Source of the DNA: Maricaulis sp.
GTDB lineage: Bacteria > Pseudomonadota > Alphaproteobacteria > Caulobacterales > Maricaulaceae
NCBI RefSeq assembly: GCF_017642925.1
Contig: NZ_JAEPOL010000018.1
Span: 1-64,000 of the forward strand
Direction: 5' to 3'
DNA length: 64,000 nt
The notes under the pieces: model-generated
What the model was told of the DNA's origin: nothing
The model's database searches: none
The model's input: the letters and a program-made list of their open reading frames with translations, nothing else
Made by a program: the position numbers and the translations under genes
Shown here: positions 8,690 through 16,836 of the stretch, in pieces
Layout of the letters: every line of letters starts with the position of its first letter
Numbering within the stretch: the stretch's first letter is position 1

Positions 8690-8868
8690 CTCCTCTCCGC
8701 CTGCAAGACCCGGCAAACCTGCGCATTACCGCGACGACAGTTTGTGAACACGAGCTTTCACCGTTTTAGGGTGCAGGTCACACCACCGTCAGACGAGAAT
8801 TGCGACCATCCTCCTGCGGCATGCGGTTCACAAGGGGTGAGCCAGCCGCGCCAAGGGAGGTTTCCACC

Positions 8869-9204
8869 ATGCTCGCTCGTATACTTGTTTCCGCATCGGT
8901 CGTCCTGGCCGCCGGCTCCGCAGCCTGGACCGACGACGATGACCATCGCTCGCAGGTCATTACCGTTCGTCCGTTCGAGCTGGCCGATCCAGTCGCGCGC
9001 GAAGAACTCCAGGTCCGGATCGAAAATGCGATTGAATCCGTCTGTCGCTTCAGCGGCCAGCGCGATCTTGCCAGCCTGAACAATCGGCGGCGGTGCAGGA
9101 CCGAAACGCGGGAAAGTGTCGAATCCCAGCTCGGCTTCCCGATCGCGGAACTGAAAGACCGGCACCTTGACCGGCAGCTCGCCCTTCACCTGACCTCCCA
9201 CTGA
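8869..9204 (+). CDS. UrcA-family secreted protein 2
   Basis: A 111-residue protein starting at ATG 8869, preceded by a good GGGAGG ribosome-binding site. The signal peptide ends near residue 20 and a short acidic stretch DDDD follows it. The paired cysteines are Cys59 and Cys76. NNRRRCRTETRE matches copy 1 in the second-cysteine region. It is the most divergent copy and has an extended His-rich C-terminus. As for the other copies, the role is unknown and the location is presumed periplasmic. Confidence 0.8.
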   Translation: MLARILVSASVVLAAGSAAWTDDDDHRSQVITVRPFELADPVAREELQVRIENAIESVCRFSGQRDLASLNNRRRCRTETRESVESQLGFPIAELKDRHLDRQLALHLTSH

Positions 9205-9418
9205 CCCTGTCAGTGATCGACTCGTGCAAGGGCTCGCACGGTCCGTCACCGGGCGGAAGAAGAAACAAAGGGATACCGTCGCCCGGTAACCGATCATACG
9301 ATTTTGCATGACCGACCAACACGACAAAGATGCGACCTCCTCTGGTATTCCCTTTTTTTCACACCAGATGGCTATCCGCTGACATTCGAATTTGAATGAC
9401 GTCTTCGCGGAGGCCCCA

Positions 9419-9733
9419 ATGCCCAGATTTACCCCTACCGCCCTGGCGCTGGCCTTGCTTTGCGCGCCAGCATCGCACGCCCTTACGCCACCCCCATCCA
9501 TCGAGATCGAAGTCGATCGGCGCGAGCTTGCCGATCCGGACCGGCTGCCCGCCCTGCAGTCGCAAATCCGCGATGCCGCAAGGCGTGTATGCCGGGAATA
9601 TGTCATCGACGATCTGTTGCGAGCCTACACCCTGCATGACTGCATCGAGGCCACAACGGCGCAGGCCATGAGCCAGCTCGAAGCACTGAGAGCCGCCGAC
9701 CAGCCTGAAATCCAAACACCCCGCGGCAACTGA
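9419..9733 (+). CDS. UrcA-family secreted protein 3
   Basis: A 104-residue protein with a signal peptide ending near SHA (residue 21). The UrcA domain has Cys58 and Cys75. Its DDLLRAYTLHDCIEATT segment is nearly identical to that of copy 4, so these two are recent duplicates. GGAGG at 9409-9413 is a fair ribosome-binding site for the ATG at 9419. About 215 bp separate it from copy 2, so a separate promoter is likely. Confidence 0.83.
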   Translation: MPRFTPTALALALLCAPASHALTPPPSIEIEVDRRELADPDRLPALQSQIRDAARRVCREYVIDDLLRAYTLHDCIEATTAQAMSQLEALRAADQPEIQTPRGN

Positions 9734-9742
9734 CAGCCCATA

Positions 9743-9812
9743 CATTATTGAATTATTGCGCTGCATCATTTTTGCTGCATCGCCGTGGACAATCGCTTTC
9801 GACGCAATAATG
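9743..9812. promoter_or_regulatory. AT-rich dyad ahead of UrcA copy 4
   Basis: ATTATTGCG (9752-9760) and CGCAATAAT (9803-9811) form a 9-bp inverted repeat. ATTATTG also occurs directly upstream at 9744-9750. The AT-rich tract stands out from its surroundings. It is a candidate regulator-binding or promoter region for the following gene; inference only. Confidence 0.35.
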
Positions 9813-9869
9813 TTTAACCCAACAACCCCATTCAAACGCGTATAGCGCCATCTCGACTGGAGTTCTGCC

Positions 9870-10193
9870 ATGACCCGCATCGCCATCGCCGCCCTTGCCA
9901 TCACCCTCGCAGCGCCCGCCGCTTTTGCGTCGCAGCCGGTGTCCGGCATCGCCATTGAGGTCACCGACGCCGACCTGAACGACGACGCCCGCCTCGCCCG
10001 GATCGAAACCAGCATCAGCGAAGCGGCCGAACAGGTCTGCCGCAGACAGGTTATTTCCGACCTGCTGCGCGCCTACACGCTGCGGGACTGCATCGAGGCC
10101 ACCACCGAACACGCCATGGCCCAGCTGGACGCCCGCCGCGGCGTCACCACGCTGGCCGCAGCCGAAAACCAGGTCGCCAGCTCCGAACACTAG
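9870..10193 (+). CDS. UrcA-family secreted protein 4
   Basis: A 107-residue protein with a clean signal peptide (AFA, residue 20). Cys57 and Cys74 lie in the same spacing as in copies 1-3. SDLLRAYTLRDCIEATTEHAM matches copy 3 closely. A GGAG ribosome-binding site precedes the ATG at 9870. It closes the run of four paralogues and is followed by a strong hairpin at 10204. The repeated pattern suggests duplication within the locus rather than separate acquisitions. Confidence 0.86.
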   Translation: MTRIAIAALAITLAAPAAFASQPVSGIAIEVTDADLNDDARLARIETSISEAAEQVCRRQVISDLLRAYTLRDCIEATTEHAMAQLDARRGVTTLAAAENQVASSEH

Positions 10194-10203
10194 GCGACCC
10201 GTT

Positions 10204-10233
10204 CGTTGCCCGGCCCCTCCCGGCCGGGCAACG
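10204..10233 (+). terminator. Hairpin closing the UrcA cluster
   Basis: A perfect 12-bp stem CGTTGCCCGGCC/GGCCGGGCAACG has a 6-base loop and lies 10 bp after the stop of copy 4. There is no T-run. Confidence 0.55.
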
Positions 10234-10289
10234 CCCACCTCCCGCGAAAGACATTTCCCCTCGCGCTGGAAACGCGCTAGGTGCCCGGC

Positions 10290-11657
10290 ATGTCGATCGC
10301 GCCCCTTACCCGCACCGATGTCCTTAAGCGCGCCTGGCCACTGGTCTTTGCCAATGCGGCCGTGCCGCTGGCCGGCGTGACCGACACTTTCGTGCTCGGC
10401 CTGTCAGGCGAGACCGCCGATCTGGGCGGTGTGGCACTGGGCGGCGCCATCTTCTCCGTTTTCTACTGGAGCTTCTATTTCCTGCGCATGGGAACGACCG
10501 GCCTGACCGCCCAGGCCGACGGCGCAGGCGATACGGCCGAGATCCAGCGCATTCTGATACGGGCTTTCGCGATTGCCGGCCTGCTGGGCTTCGCACTCTT
10601 CATCCTGCGCGACGCGATCGCCTGGGGCGGGTTCGCCGTGCTGCAGGGGACAGCCGACGTCGAGGAAAAGGGGGCTCACTACCTGCTCGCCCGGGCCTGG
10701 GGCGCACCCGCCGCGCTGGGCGCCTTCGCGCTGTCCGGCTGGCTGATCGGGCTGGGCCGCAACGGCGCCACGCTGGCTCTCTATGTCATCTTCTCCCTGA
10801 CCAATATCGCGCTGGACCTCTGGTTCGTGCTGGGCCTTGGCTACGGCCCCGGCGGCGTTGGCGCAGCAACCGCGATTGCCGAATGGGCCGGCCTTGCCGT
10901 CGGCCTGGTCTTCGCAGCACTGGTGCTTCGGCAGCAGGGCGGCTGGACCGATGGCGCGACGGACCGCACACGCCTCGTCGATCCAGGCGCCCTGCGCGAG
11001 ATGTTCCAGGTCAATATCAATCTGATGATCCGCACCTGGTCGCTGGTGATCGGCTTTACCTGGTTCGCCAATGCCGGCGCCCGCCAGGGCACGGCGCCGC
11101 TGGCCGGCAATCACGTCCTGCTGCAGATCATCTCGCTGTGGGCCTTCGTGCTGGATGCCTTCGCCTTCGTGGCCGAAGCCGAGGCCGGCCGGGCCTTCGG
11201 ACGCAAGTCGCTACCTGCCCTGCGCCGGGCCGTGCGGCTGACCGGCGAGCCCATGTTCGCGGCCGGCGCGGTGTTTGCGGTCGCAACCTTCCTGTTCGGC
11301 GCCGACGCGCTGGCCCTGGTGATCGAGGATGCGGATACACTGGCCGCCGCACAGGCCTATCTGCCCTGGTGCGCCATTGTGCCCTTCCTGGGGGCAGGTG
11401 CCTGGCTGATGGACGGGGTGTTTATCGGCACAACCAGCGGCAAGTTCCTGCGCAATGCCGGCCTGGCCGCGGTCGCAGTCTATCTCGCGGCCGACGCCAT
11501 CTTGTCGCCCATGTTTGCCAATCACGGCGTCTGGGCTGCCTTCCTGATTTTCTATGTCGCACGCGGCGGCGCGCTGGCAGCGGCCTACCCGGCTCTGGAG
11601 CGCCGGCTTCAGCCCGCACCGACAGCCTCGGACACCGAAGCGAACCCGTCGGCCTGA
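10290..11657 (+). CDS. MATE-family multidrug/toxin exporter (DinF-like)
   Basis: A 455-residue integral membrane protein with about twelve hydrophobic spans in two similar halves, as in MATE antiporters. The N-terminal signature WPLVFANAAVPLAGVTDTFVLG is typical of the DinF subgroup. It probably exports cationic compounds in exchange for Na+ or H+. An earlier ATG at 10281 is possible. The gene converges with pyrD, and its last 49 bp overlap the end of pyrD on the other strand. Confidence 0.88.
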   Translation: MSIAPLTRTDVLKRAWPLVFANAAVPLAGVTDTFVLGLSGETADLGGVALGGAIFSVFYWSFYFLRMGTTGLTAQADGAGDTAEIQRILIRAFAIAGLLGFALFILRDAIAWGGFAVLQGTADVEEKGAHYLLARAWGAPAALGAFALSGWLIGLGRNGATLALYVIFSLTNIALDLWFVLGLGYGPGGVGAATAIAEWAGLAVGLVFAALVLRQQGGWTDGATDRTRLVDPGALREMFQVNINLMIRTWSLVIGFTWFANAGARQGTAPLAGNHVLLQIISLWAFVLDAFAFVAEAEAGRAFGRKSLPALRRAVRLTGEPMFAAGAVFAVATFLFGADALALVIEDADTLAAAQAYLPWCAIVPFLGAGAWLMDGVFIGTTSGKFLRNAGLAAVAVYLAADAILSPMFANHGVWAAFLIFYVARGGALAAAYPALERRLQPAPTASDTEANPSA

Positions 11658-12640
11658 AGCCGCTCGACCAAGCCGTCCTTGATCTGCTGTACCAGGCCGG
11701 GCCCGTGATAGACGAGGCCGGTATAGAGCTGGATCGCATTGGCCCCGGCGCGGATCTTGGCATAGGCCGCATCGGCACTGTCGACACCGCCGACACCGAT
11801 GATCGCCAGGTCCGGCCCCGCCGCCTCGCGGAACAGGCGCACCAGCTGCGTCGAACGCTCGAAGATCGGCGGGCCGGACAATCCGCCCGCCTCGCCCATA
11901 TTCGCGCTCTTGAGGCTTTCCGGACGCAGGATGGACGTGTTCGAGACGATCACGCCATCAAGACCGTGGCGCGCGACGGCCTCGACCATCACCCCGGCCT
12001 CACTGTCATCGATATCCGGCGCGATCTTCAGGAAGACCGGAACCTGGCTGCCAATTGCAGCAACGGCCGCCAGCAGCGTGTCCAGCGCACCGGAGGATTG
12101 CAGCGTGCGCAGGCCGGGCGTGTTGGGCGAGGAAACATTGACCGTGAAGAACTGCGCCAGCCCCTGCAGCGCCTCCAGACAGGTCACGTAGTCCGCGACA
12201 CGGTCCTCGCTATCGAGATTGGCGCCGATATTGACGCCAACGACACCGCCCCTGCGGGCGCGGCGGGCGAGATTGCTGCGAAAGCGGGCCAGCCCCTGAT
12301 TGGGGAAGCCCATGCGGTTGATCACCGCCTCGTCATCCTCGAGCCGGAAGATACGCGGGCGCGGCTTGCCATCCTGCGGCCGCGGCGTGACAGCGCCGCA
12401 CTCCACAAAGCCGAACCCCATGGCAAGCAGCGCGTCCGGCGCTTCGGCGTTCTTGTCGAAGCCTGCAGCAAGGCCGATCGGATTGGGCAGGTCGATCCCC
12501 GCGAGGCGTATCGCCAGACGCGGATCGTCCGCGCCGCGCTGCCGGGGCCCCAGCCCGGCCTTGAGACCGAGAATGCCCAGCCTGTGGGCGCGCTCGGGAT
12601 CCAGCCCTTTCAGCCAGTGTGTCGCCTTGTCGTGCAGCAT
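11609..12640 (-). CDS. pyrD: Quinone-dependent dihydroorotate dehydrogenase (class 2)
   Basis: A 343-residue FMN enzyme that oxidises dihydroorotate to orotate in pyrimidine synthesis, using membrane quinone. The class 2 signatures include GLAAGFDKNAEAPDAL, NRMGFPNQG and NVSSPNTPGLR, where a serine is the class 2 catalytic base. The C-terminal phosphate-binding GVGGV is also present. The amphipathic N-terminus fits membrane association. Its start codon overlaps the stop of the DUF952 gene (TGATG), so the two are coupled. The 3' end overlaps the convergent MATE gene by 49 bp. Confidence 0.95.
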   Translation of the reverse strand: MLHDKATHWLKGLDPERAHRLGILGLKAGLGPRQRGADDPRLAIRLAGIDLPNPIGLAAGFDKNAEAPDALLAMGFGFVECGAVTPRPQDGKPRPRIFRLEDDEAVINRMGFPNQGLARFRSNLARRARRGGVVGVNIGANLDSEDRVADYVTCLEALQGLAQFFTVNVSSPNTPGLRTLQSSGALDTLLAAVAAIGSQVPVFLKIAPDIDDSEAGVMVEAVARHGLDGVIVSNTSILRPESLKSANMGEAGGLSGPPIFERSTQLVRLFREAAGPDLAIIGVGGVDSADAAYAKIRAGANAIQLYTGLVYHGPGLVQQIKDGLVERLQADGFASVSEAVGAG

Positions 12641-12996
12641 CAGTCTCGCTCCAGCTCGGCGGGCAGCACCCAGTCGCCCTCGTCATTGCGGCGCACGTGG
12701 CGCAGGCCCCGCACCGCACTGGCCGGGATATCGCCATAGACATGCGGGAAAAGCGCACCGCCGCGCGACTTCTCCCATTTCACCGTATCACCCAGCGCTT
12801 CCAGATCGATTTCGACCAGGAGGAGGCGCTCATGCGCGTTATAGTGCTTGACCAGCGTGCCCTCGACCTGGTCAGCGGCAGATAGGTGGATGAAACCGTC
12901 CGCGACGTCGTGGGGGTCGCCGGAAAAGACGCCCTCCATCATGACGGCGGCCCAGCGTTCAGGCACGGCGAGTCGATATGCGGTTTTCGGTGTCAT
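12640..12996 (-). CDS. DUF952 family protein
   Basis: A 118-residue cytosolic protein. It has the DUF952 pattern: SGDPHDVADGFIHLSAADQVEGTL, then the LLLVEIDLEAL strand, and GALFPHVYGDIP. The family has no established activity. The ATG at 12996 gives the usual length; an upstream ATG would add an atypical leader. It is translationally coupled to pyrD, an arrangement that may link it to nucleotide metabolism, but this is context only. Confidence 0.88.
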   Translation of the reverse strand: MTPKTAYRLAVPERWAAVMMEGVFSGDPHDVADGFIHLSAADQVEGTLVKHYNAHERLLLVEIDLEALGDTVKWEKSRGGALFPHVYGDIPASAVRGLRHVRRNDEGDWVLPAELERD

Positions 12997-13045
12997 GCCT
13001 GACGGGGTAGCCCTGCCCGCCAGACGTGGCAAGGCCGGGCGGCAA

Positions 13046-13073
13046 TTGCGATCCGGTTCGCAGATGCTATATT
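13046..13073 (+). promoter_or_regulatory. Sigma-70-type promoter of a candidate small RNA
   Basis: The -35 TTGCGA (13046-13051), a 16-bp spacer and the -10 TATATT (13068-13073) predict a start near 13080. No coding gene follows before the terminator at 13131. Confidence 0.55.
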
Positions 13074-13079
13074 GGGAAT

Positions 13080-13170
13080 TGGAGTGCGGACGAGCCTTAC
13101 GGCCCGCCCGCTTTCCTCAGATCATGATGAAGACCCGGATTCGAACGTGCCAGCTCGTCCGGGTCTTTTT
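13080..13170 (+). ncRNA. Candidate small RNA or attenuator leader
   Basis: The predicted transcript of about 90 nt ends in an intrinsic terminator. The alternative helix CGGACGAGC (13087-13095) with GCTCGTCCG (13153-13161) shares bases with the right arm of the terminator stem, so the two cannot form together. This is the architecture of an attenuator or of a conformationally switching small RNA. It does not match any RNA family I can recognise (not SRP, 6S or tmRNA). The next gene on the strand starts about 290 bp later. Confidence 0.45.
13130..13170 (+). terminator. Rho-independent terminator
   Basis: The 10-bp stem AAGACCCGGA/TCCGGGTCTT spans 13130-13167 around an 18-nt loop. An inner CGA/TCG helix is possible. 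A T-run follows directly (13166-13170). Confidence 0.65.
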
Positions 13171-13335
13171 CATTTCCAAGGTGATGCTAAGTGGTATAGG
13201 CCACATGACATCACTCCAATCTGAAGGCGAGGCCCTCTCGCCTCGGTCGGGGTGGCCCATCCTCCCCGAGCGCGCCGCTGGCCCGGCGCTGCTGCTTTCA
13301 CCTTCAAACCGATCCGCAATCAGCACGCCTGAACA

Positions 13336-13391
13336 CCCGGATTGCGTACATATACCATATAATGCATCTTTTGCGTGTATATCAATCCGGG
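13336..13391. promoter_or_regulatory. AT-rich dyad upstream of the S24-like regulator
   Basis: Perfect outer arms CCCGGATTG (13336-13344) and CAATCCGGG (13383-13391) enclose ATATAC and GTATAT half-sites and a TATAAT (13358-13363). TTGCGT is also repeated directly at 13342 and 13371. The site lies 68 bp ahead of the regulator gene and is a plausible operator plus -10 region for autoregulation. Inference only. Confidence 0.45.
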
Positions 13392-13458
13392 CAAGCGCTC
13401 TCCGGTTGCAAGCCGCTTCGCGTTTTCCCAAACCCGCTCGTCGCACTAAACTCGGGCC

Positions 13459-14079
13459 ATGTTCACGCACGAAGAGATCTGGCGGGGGATTGACCGCCTG
13501 GCGGCCCACGCCCAGACCAGCCCCTCCGGGCTGGCGCGACGCGCCGGGCTTGACTCCACCACCTTCAACCCGTCCAAACGTTTCTCACGTGATGGCGAAA
13601 AACCGCGCTGGCCCTCGACCGAGAGCCTCGCCAAGGCCCTCGCCGCGGCACACATGGACTTCACCGGCTTTGCCGATCTCGTCGCGGGCAAACAGCGCAC
13701 GGACAATCTGAGAACTCATAGCCTGGCTGACAGTGCAGGCGCTTTCGATGCCGGTGGCCTGCCGCGTGGCGAGGGCTGGGCGCGCATCCCCTTCCCCGGT
13801 CTGGCGTTTGACAAGGCCTATGCGCTGACCGTCGAGGGCGACGAGATGGAACCGGTCTTCCGGGCCGGCGATCGCCTGGTCGTCACACCGGACGACCCGC
13901 CGCGCGAAGGTGACCGGGTCGTCGTGCGCGAGCGCGGCGGCGCCATCTGCGCCTGGAGGCTGGGCGTACAGACCGTCCAGACGCTCACCCTGCACGCCCT
14001 CAACCCCGCGCGCCCGGACCGCAAGCTGGCCCTGAGCGAACTGGACTGGATGGCGCGCATCGTCTGGGCCAGCCAGTAG
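13459..14079 (+). CDS. LexA/CI-like S24 regulator with both catalytic residues replaced
   Basis: A 206-residue protein of the helix-turn-helix plus S24 type. The N-terminal DNA-binding part has STTFNPSKRF...RWPSTESLAKAL (about 33-61). The C-terminal S24 fold starts near 106 and ends DWMARIVWASQ, as usual for alphaproteobacterial members. The nucleophile motif usually reads GDSM; here it is GDEM (Glu129). The position normally holding the catalytic Lys is Trp166 (ICAWRL). It should therefore be unable to self-cleave. It is probably a repressor controlled in another way, perhaps through the dyad upstream. Confidence 0.85.
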   Translation: MFTHEEIWRGIDRLAAHAQTSPSGLARRAGLDSTTFNPSKRFSRDGEKPRWPSTESLAKALAAAHMDFTGFADLVAGKQRTDNLRTHSLADSAGAFDAGGLPRGEGWARIPFPGLAFDKAYALTVEGDEMEPVFRAGDRLVVTPDDPPREGDRVVVRERGGAICAWRLGVQTVQTLTLHALNPARPDRKLALSELDWMARIVWASQ

Positions 14080-14136
14080 CAAGCCGCGACCTTTCGCGCA
14101 TGGGCGGCGCGTGCCGGCCGCACTAGATTGAGGGAA

Positions 14137-15549
14137 ATGTCAGGCGAGAACGTGATGAACCAGGTCTTCCAGCCGCCCAAACCGCCCTATGCCGTCTACA
14201 GCGGCGTCGGCAAGCTGCGCCCGTCGGACTACTGGATCTATTTCCGGGCCATGCGCCGCAATCCGCTGGAAGTCTGGGGCGAGCATCATTTCTCGATCCG
14301 GCTCGCGCCCTTCCGCTTCCTCGGCCGCTCCAGCTTGATCGTCAACGATCCGGACGCCATCCATCACTGCTTCGTCACGCGGTCGGACAATTTCACCATG
14401 AACCCGCTGCGCCAGGCCGTGCTGAAACCCTTCCTGCGCGACGGGCTGCTCACCGCCGAGGGCGAGACCTGGAGCAAGGCGCGCAAGGCCGTCTCGCCCG
14501 TCTTCACCCCGCGCAAGGTCAACGCGTTCGCGCCGCAGATCCGGCAGGTGTGCGAAGACGCTGCCGCCGCATTCGAAGCGATCGACGGGCGCACCATTCC
14601 GGTGTCCGACGCCATGGTCGATCTCACGCTCGACGTGCTGATCGAGACCCTGTTCTCCGGCGACGAGGCGCTGGACAAGGCGCGCTTCACGGCGGGCATT
14701 CACCAATTGCTGGAGATCAGCGGCATCCCCCATCCGTTCGATCTGTTGCACCTGCCCGGCTGGATCCCGCGGATCGGCCAGGGCAAGTCGCGACGGGTGA
14801 TCGCCGATCTGCGGCGCCAGGTCTCCGACGTCGCCGCACAGCGCCGCAAGGCGCCCTCGCCGGAGGAGAGCGGCCGTGCGCCGGACTTCCTTGACCTGCT
14901 GCTCGGCGCAGGACTGGACGACACGGCGGTAACCGACAATCTCCTCACCTTCCTCGCCGCCGGACACGAGACCACGGCCCGCTCGCTGGCGTGGACGCTC
15001 TATTTGCTGTCGCGCGCGCCCGATGTGCGCGACCGGCTGGAAGCCGAGATCGACGCGGCTGCGCTGGACGACACAGATCCGGCAAGCTGGGCACAGGCGC
15101 TGCCCTGGACCGAGGCCGTCATCAAGGAGAGCCTGCGCCTCTACCCGTCCGCCCCGATGCTGGCGCGCACCTCGCGGGAGTGGGATATCGTCGCCGGCTT
15201 GCCGGTTCCCGCCAGGACCGACGTTCTCGTCTCGACCTGGCTGCTGCACCGCCAGCGCGACATCTGGGCCGAGCCCGACAGCTTCCGGCCAGAGCGTTTT
15301 CTGGGCGAAGCCGGCAAGGCGATCCCGCGCGACGCCTACCTGCCCTTCGGACTGGGACCGCGCGTGTGTATCGGCGCCCGTTTCGCGATGATGGAAATGG
15401 TGATCGTGCTTGCCTGCCTCTTGCGGCGTGTTCGCTTCGAATTCGACGGTCCGCGCGATCCGCGCCCGGTCATGCGCATCACCCTGCAACCGGACAATGA
15501 GGTTCCGATGCGGGTTTCGCGACGTGGCGAGGACGAGCGGATATCTTGA
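14137..15549 (+). CDS. Cytochrome P450
   Basis: A 470-residue heme monooxygenase. The I-helix oxygen-activation motif AGHETT, the ExxR pair in KESLR, PERF, and the heme loop FGLGPRVCIG with the cysteine ligand are all present. There is no N-terminal membrane anchor, so it is a soluble bacterial type. It resembles the P450 proteins with a CYP4/CYP102-like core, which often hydroxylate fatty acids or terpenes, but the substrate cannot be read here. No ferredoxin partner is adjacent; fdxA lies 27 kb away. The start could instead be the ATG at 14155. Confidence 0.92.
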   Translation: MSGENVMNQVFQPPKPPYAVYSGVGKLRPSDYWIYFRAMRRNPLEVWGEHHFSIRLAPFRFLGRSSLIVNDPDAIHHCFVTRSDNFTMNPLRQAVLKPFLRDGLLTAEGETWSKARKAVSPVFTPRKVNAFAPQIRQVCEDAAAAFEAIDGRTIPVSDAMVDLTLDVLIETLFSGDEALDKARFTAGIHQLLEISGIPHPFDLLHLPGWIPRIGQGKSRRVIADLRRQVSDVAAQRRKAPSPEESGRAPDFLDLLLGAGLDDTAVTDNLLTFLAAGHETTARSLAWTLYLLSRAPDVRDRLEAEIDAAALDDTDPASWAQALPWTEAVIKESLRLYPSAPMLARTSREWDIVAGLPVPARTDVLVSTWLLHRQRDIWAEPDSFRPERFLGEAGKAIPRDAYLPFGLGPRVCIGARFAMMEMVIVLACLLRRVRFEFDGPRDPRPVMRITLQPDNEVPMRVSRRGEDERIS

Positions 15550-15559
15550 GGTTCTTCAT

Positions 15560-15727
15560 TGTCATCCCGGCCAAATGCCCCGCGCAGGCGGGGCGTGGAG
15601 CCGGGCCCCATACGCGCCAATGCCGCCCGCAAGCAGGCTGGATATCAGCGACAGCTGGATAAGCCCCCGGGATTATGGGTCCCGGACTTACGCCCGCCCC
15701 AAGGCCGGACATCCATCCGGGATGACA
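15560..15727. repeat. Dispersed palindromic intergenic repeat, copy A (168 bp)
   Basis: The 11-bp terminal arms TGTCATCCCGG (15560-15570) and CCGGGATGACA (15717-15727) match those of the copy at 35975-36145. Shared internal blocks include GATATCAGCGACA and ATGGGTCCCGGACTT. It lies between the convergent ends of the P450 gene and accA, where it may also act as a transcription barrier. Confidence 0.75.
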
Positions 15728-15753
15728 AGTTGAGGGGAAGCAATCACCCCGAT

Positions 15754-16734
15754 TTAGCCGCCATTCTCCATGCGGCCGATGGCGAGGAAACGCTCGCGGC
15801 GCTGCTTGCGCAGGGCTTCCGGCGATTGGCCGTCGAGTGCGATCAGGTGTTTCTCGATCGCATTACCGACCGCGCGCATGATCTCCGCCGGGTGACGGTG
15901 GGCACCGCCGATCGGTTCGGGAATCACCTCGTCGACGATCTTCAGCTCCAGAAGGTCCGGTGCCGTCACTTTCATGGCGACGGCGGCATCCTTGGCGCGC
16001 GCCGAGTCCTTCCACAGGATCGAGGCACAGCCTTCCGGCGAGATCACCGAATAGATCGAGTGTTCCAGCATCATCACGACATTGCCTGAGGCCAGCGCCA
16101 CGGCACCGCCGGACCCGCCCTCACCGGTAACGGTAGAGATCAGCGGCGTGCCCAGATTGATGCAGCGCTCGGTCGAACGGGCAATCGCCTCGGACTGGCC
16201 GCGCTCTTCCGCGCCAAGGCCCGGATAGGCACCGGCCGTATCGACGAAGGTCAGCACCGGCAGGTCGAACTTCTCCGCCATATCCATCAGGCGGATCGCC
16301 TTGCGATAGCCTTCCGGGCGCGCCATACCGAAATTGTGCTTGATGCGGGTTTCGGTGTCGTGGCCCTTCTCGTGACCGATCACCACAACCGAACGGCCGC
16401 GGAAACGGCCCAGGCCGCCGACAATGGCGGCGTCCTCGGAAAAGCGGCGGTCGCCGCACAACTCTTCGAAATCCTCGATCAGCGCCTTGCGGTAGTCGCG
16501 GAAGTGCGGGCGTTCCGGATGCCGGGCCACCTGCGTCTTGCGCCAGGGATCGAGCTTGGAATAGAGCGCGGCAAGCTGTTCATTCGCCTTGTGGCGAAGA
16601 CGCGCCGTCTCTTCCGCCGTATCGGGCGAATCCTCGCCGGACGATCCGGCCAGCGACTCCAGCTCTTCGATCTTGGCTTCCAGTTCGGCCAGCGGCCGCT
16701 CGAAATCGAGATAGGTACGTGTGGGGTCGGACAT
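15754..16734 (-). CDS. accA: Acetyl-CoA carboxylase carboxyltransferase subunit alpha
   Basis: A 326-residue protein that with AccD transfers the carboxyl group from biotin to acetyl-CoA, the first step of fatty-acid synthesis. Recognisable segments are [18 protein letters not shown] at the N-terminus, [20 protein letters not shown], the [11 protein letters not shown] stretch, [18 protein letters not shown] and GEGGSGGA. Length is normal. The ATG at 16734 begins the conserved N-terminal helix. It lies about 100 bp downstream of xerD on the same strand, as in many alphaproteobacteria. Confidence 0.97.
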   Translation of the reverse strand: MSDPTRTYLDFERPLAELEAKIEELESLAGSSGEDSPDTAEETARLRHKANEQLAALYSKLDPWRKTQVARHPERPHFRDYRKALIEDFEELCGDRRFSEDAAIVGGLGRFRGRSVVVIGHEKGHDTETRIKHNFGMARPEGYRKAIRLMDMAEKFDLPVLTFVDTAGAYPGLGAEERGQSEAIARSTERCINLGTPLISTVTGEGGSGGAVALASGNVVMMLEHSIYSVISPEGCASILWKDSARAKDAAVAMKVTAPDLLELKIVDEVIPEPIGGAHRHPAEIMRAVGNAIEKHLIALDGQSPEALRKQRRERFLAIGRMENGG

Positions 16735-16836
16735 GCCCTGCCAACGCCTGTGAACGCAAAAAGGAGCCGGCAACCTAGCCAGCTAGCGAGACGGTCACAA
16801 GCCTTCGTGACCGTGCTTACGCATACGTCAATCCCG

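Larger units (their letters stand above)
12997..13458. other. Gene-free intergenic region with RNA signals
   Basis: No convincing protein gene is found in these 462 bp. It holds an orphan promoter and terminator (13046-13170) and a large AT-rich dyad (13336-13391), described separately. A possible short reading frame beginning ATGATGAAG at 13123 overlaps the terminator stem and has no ribosome-binding site. Confidence 0.6.

Noticed and set aside
10883-12739. 618-codon frame spanning the MATE and pyrD genes
   Set aside because: Runs out of frame through the MATE gene and antisense to pyrD, both of which are well supported.
13123-13170. Leader peptide starting ATGATGAAG over the terminator
   Set aside because: No ribosome-binding site, no run of a regulatory amino acid, and the frame continues far past the terminator without a stop.
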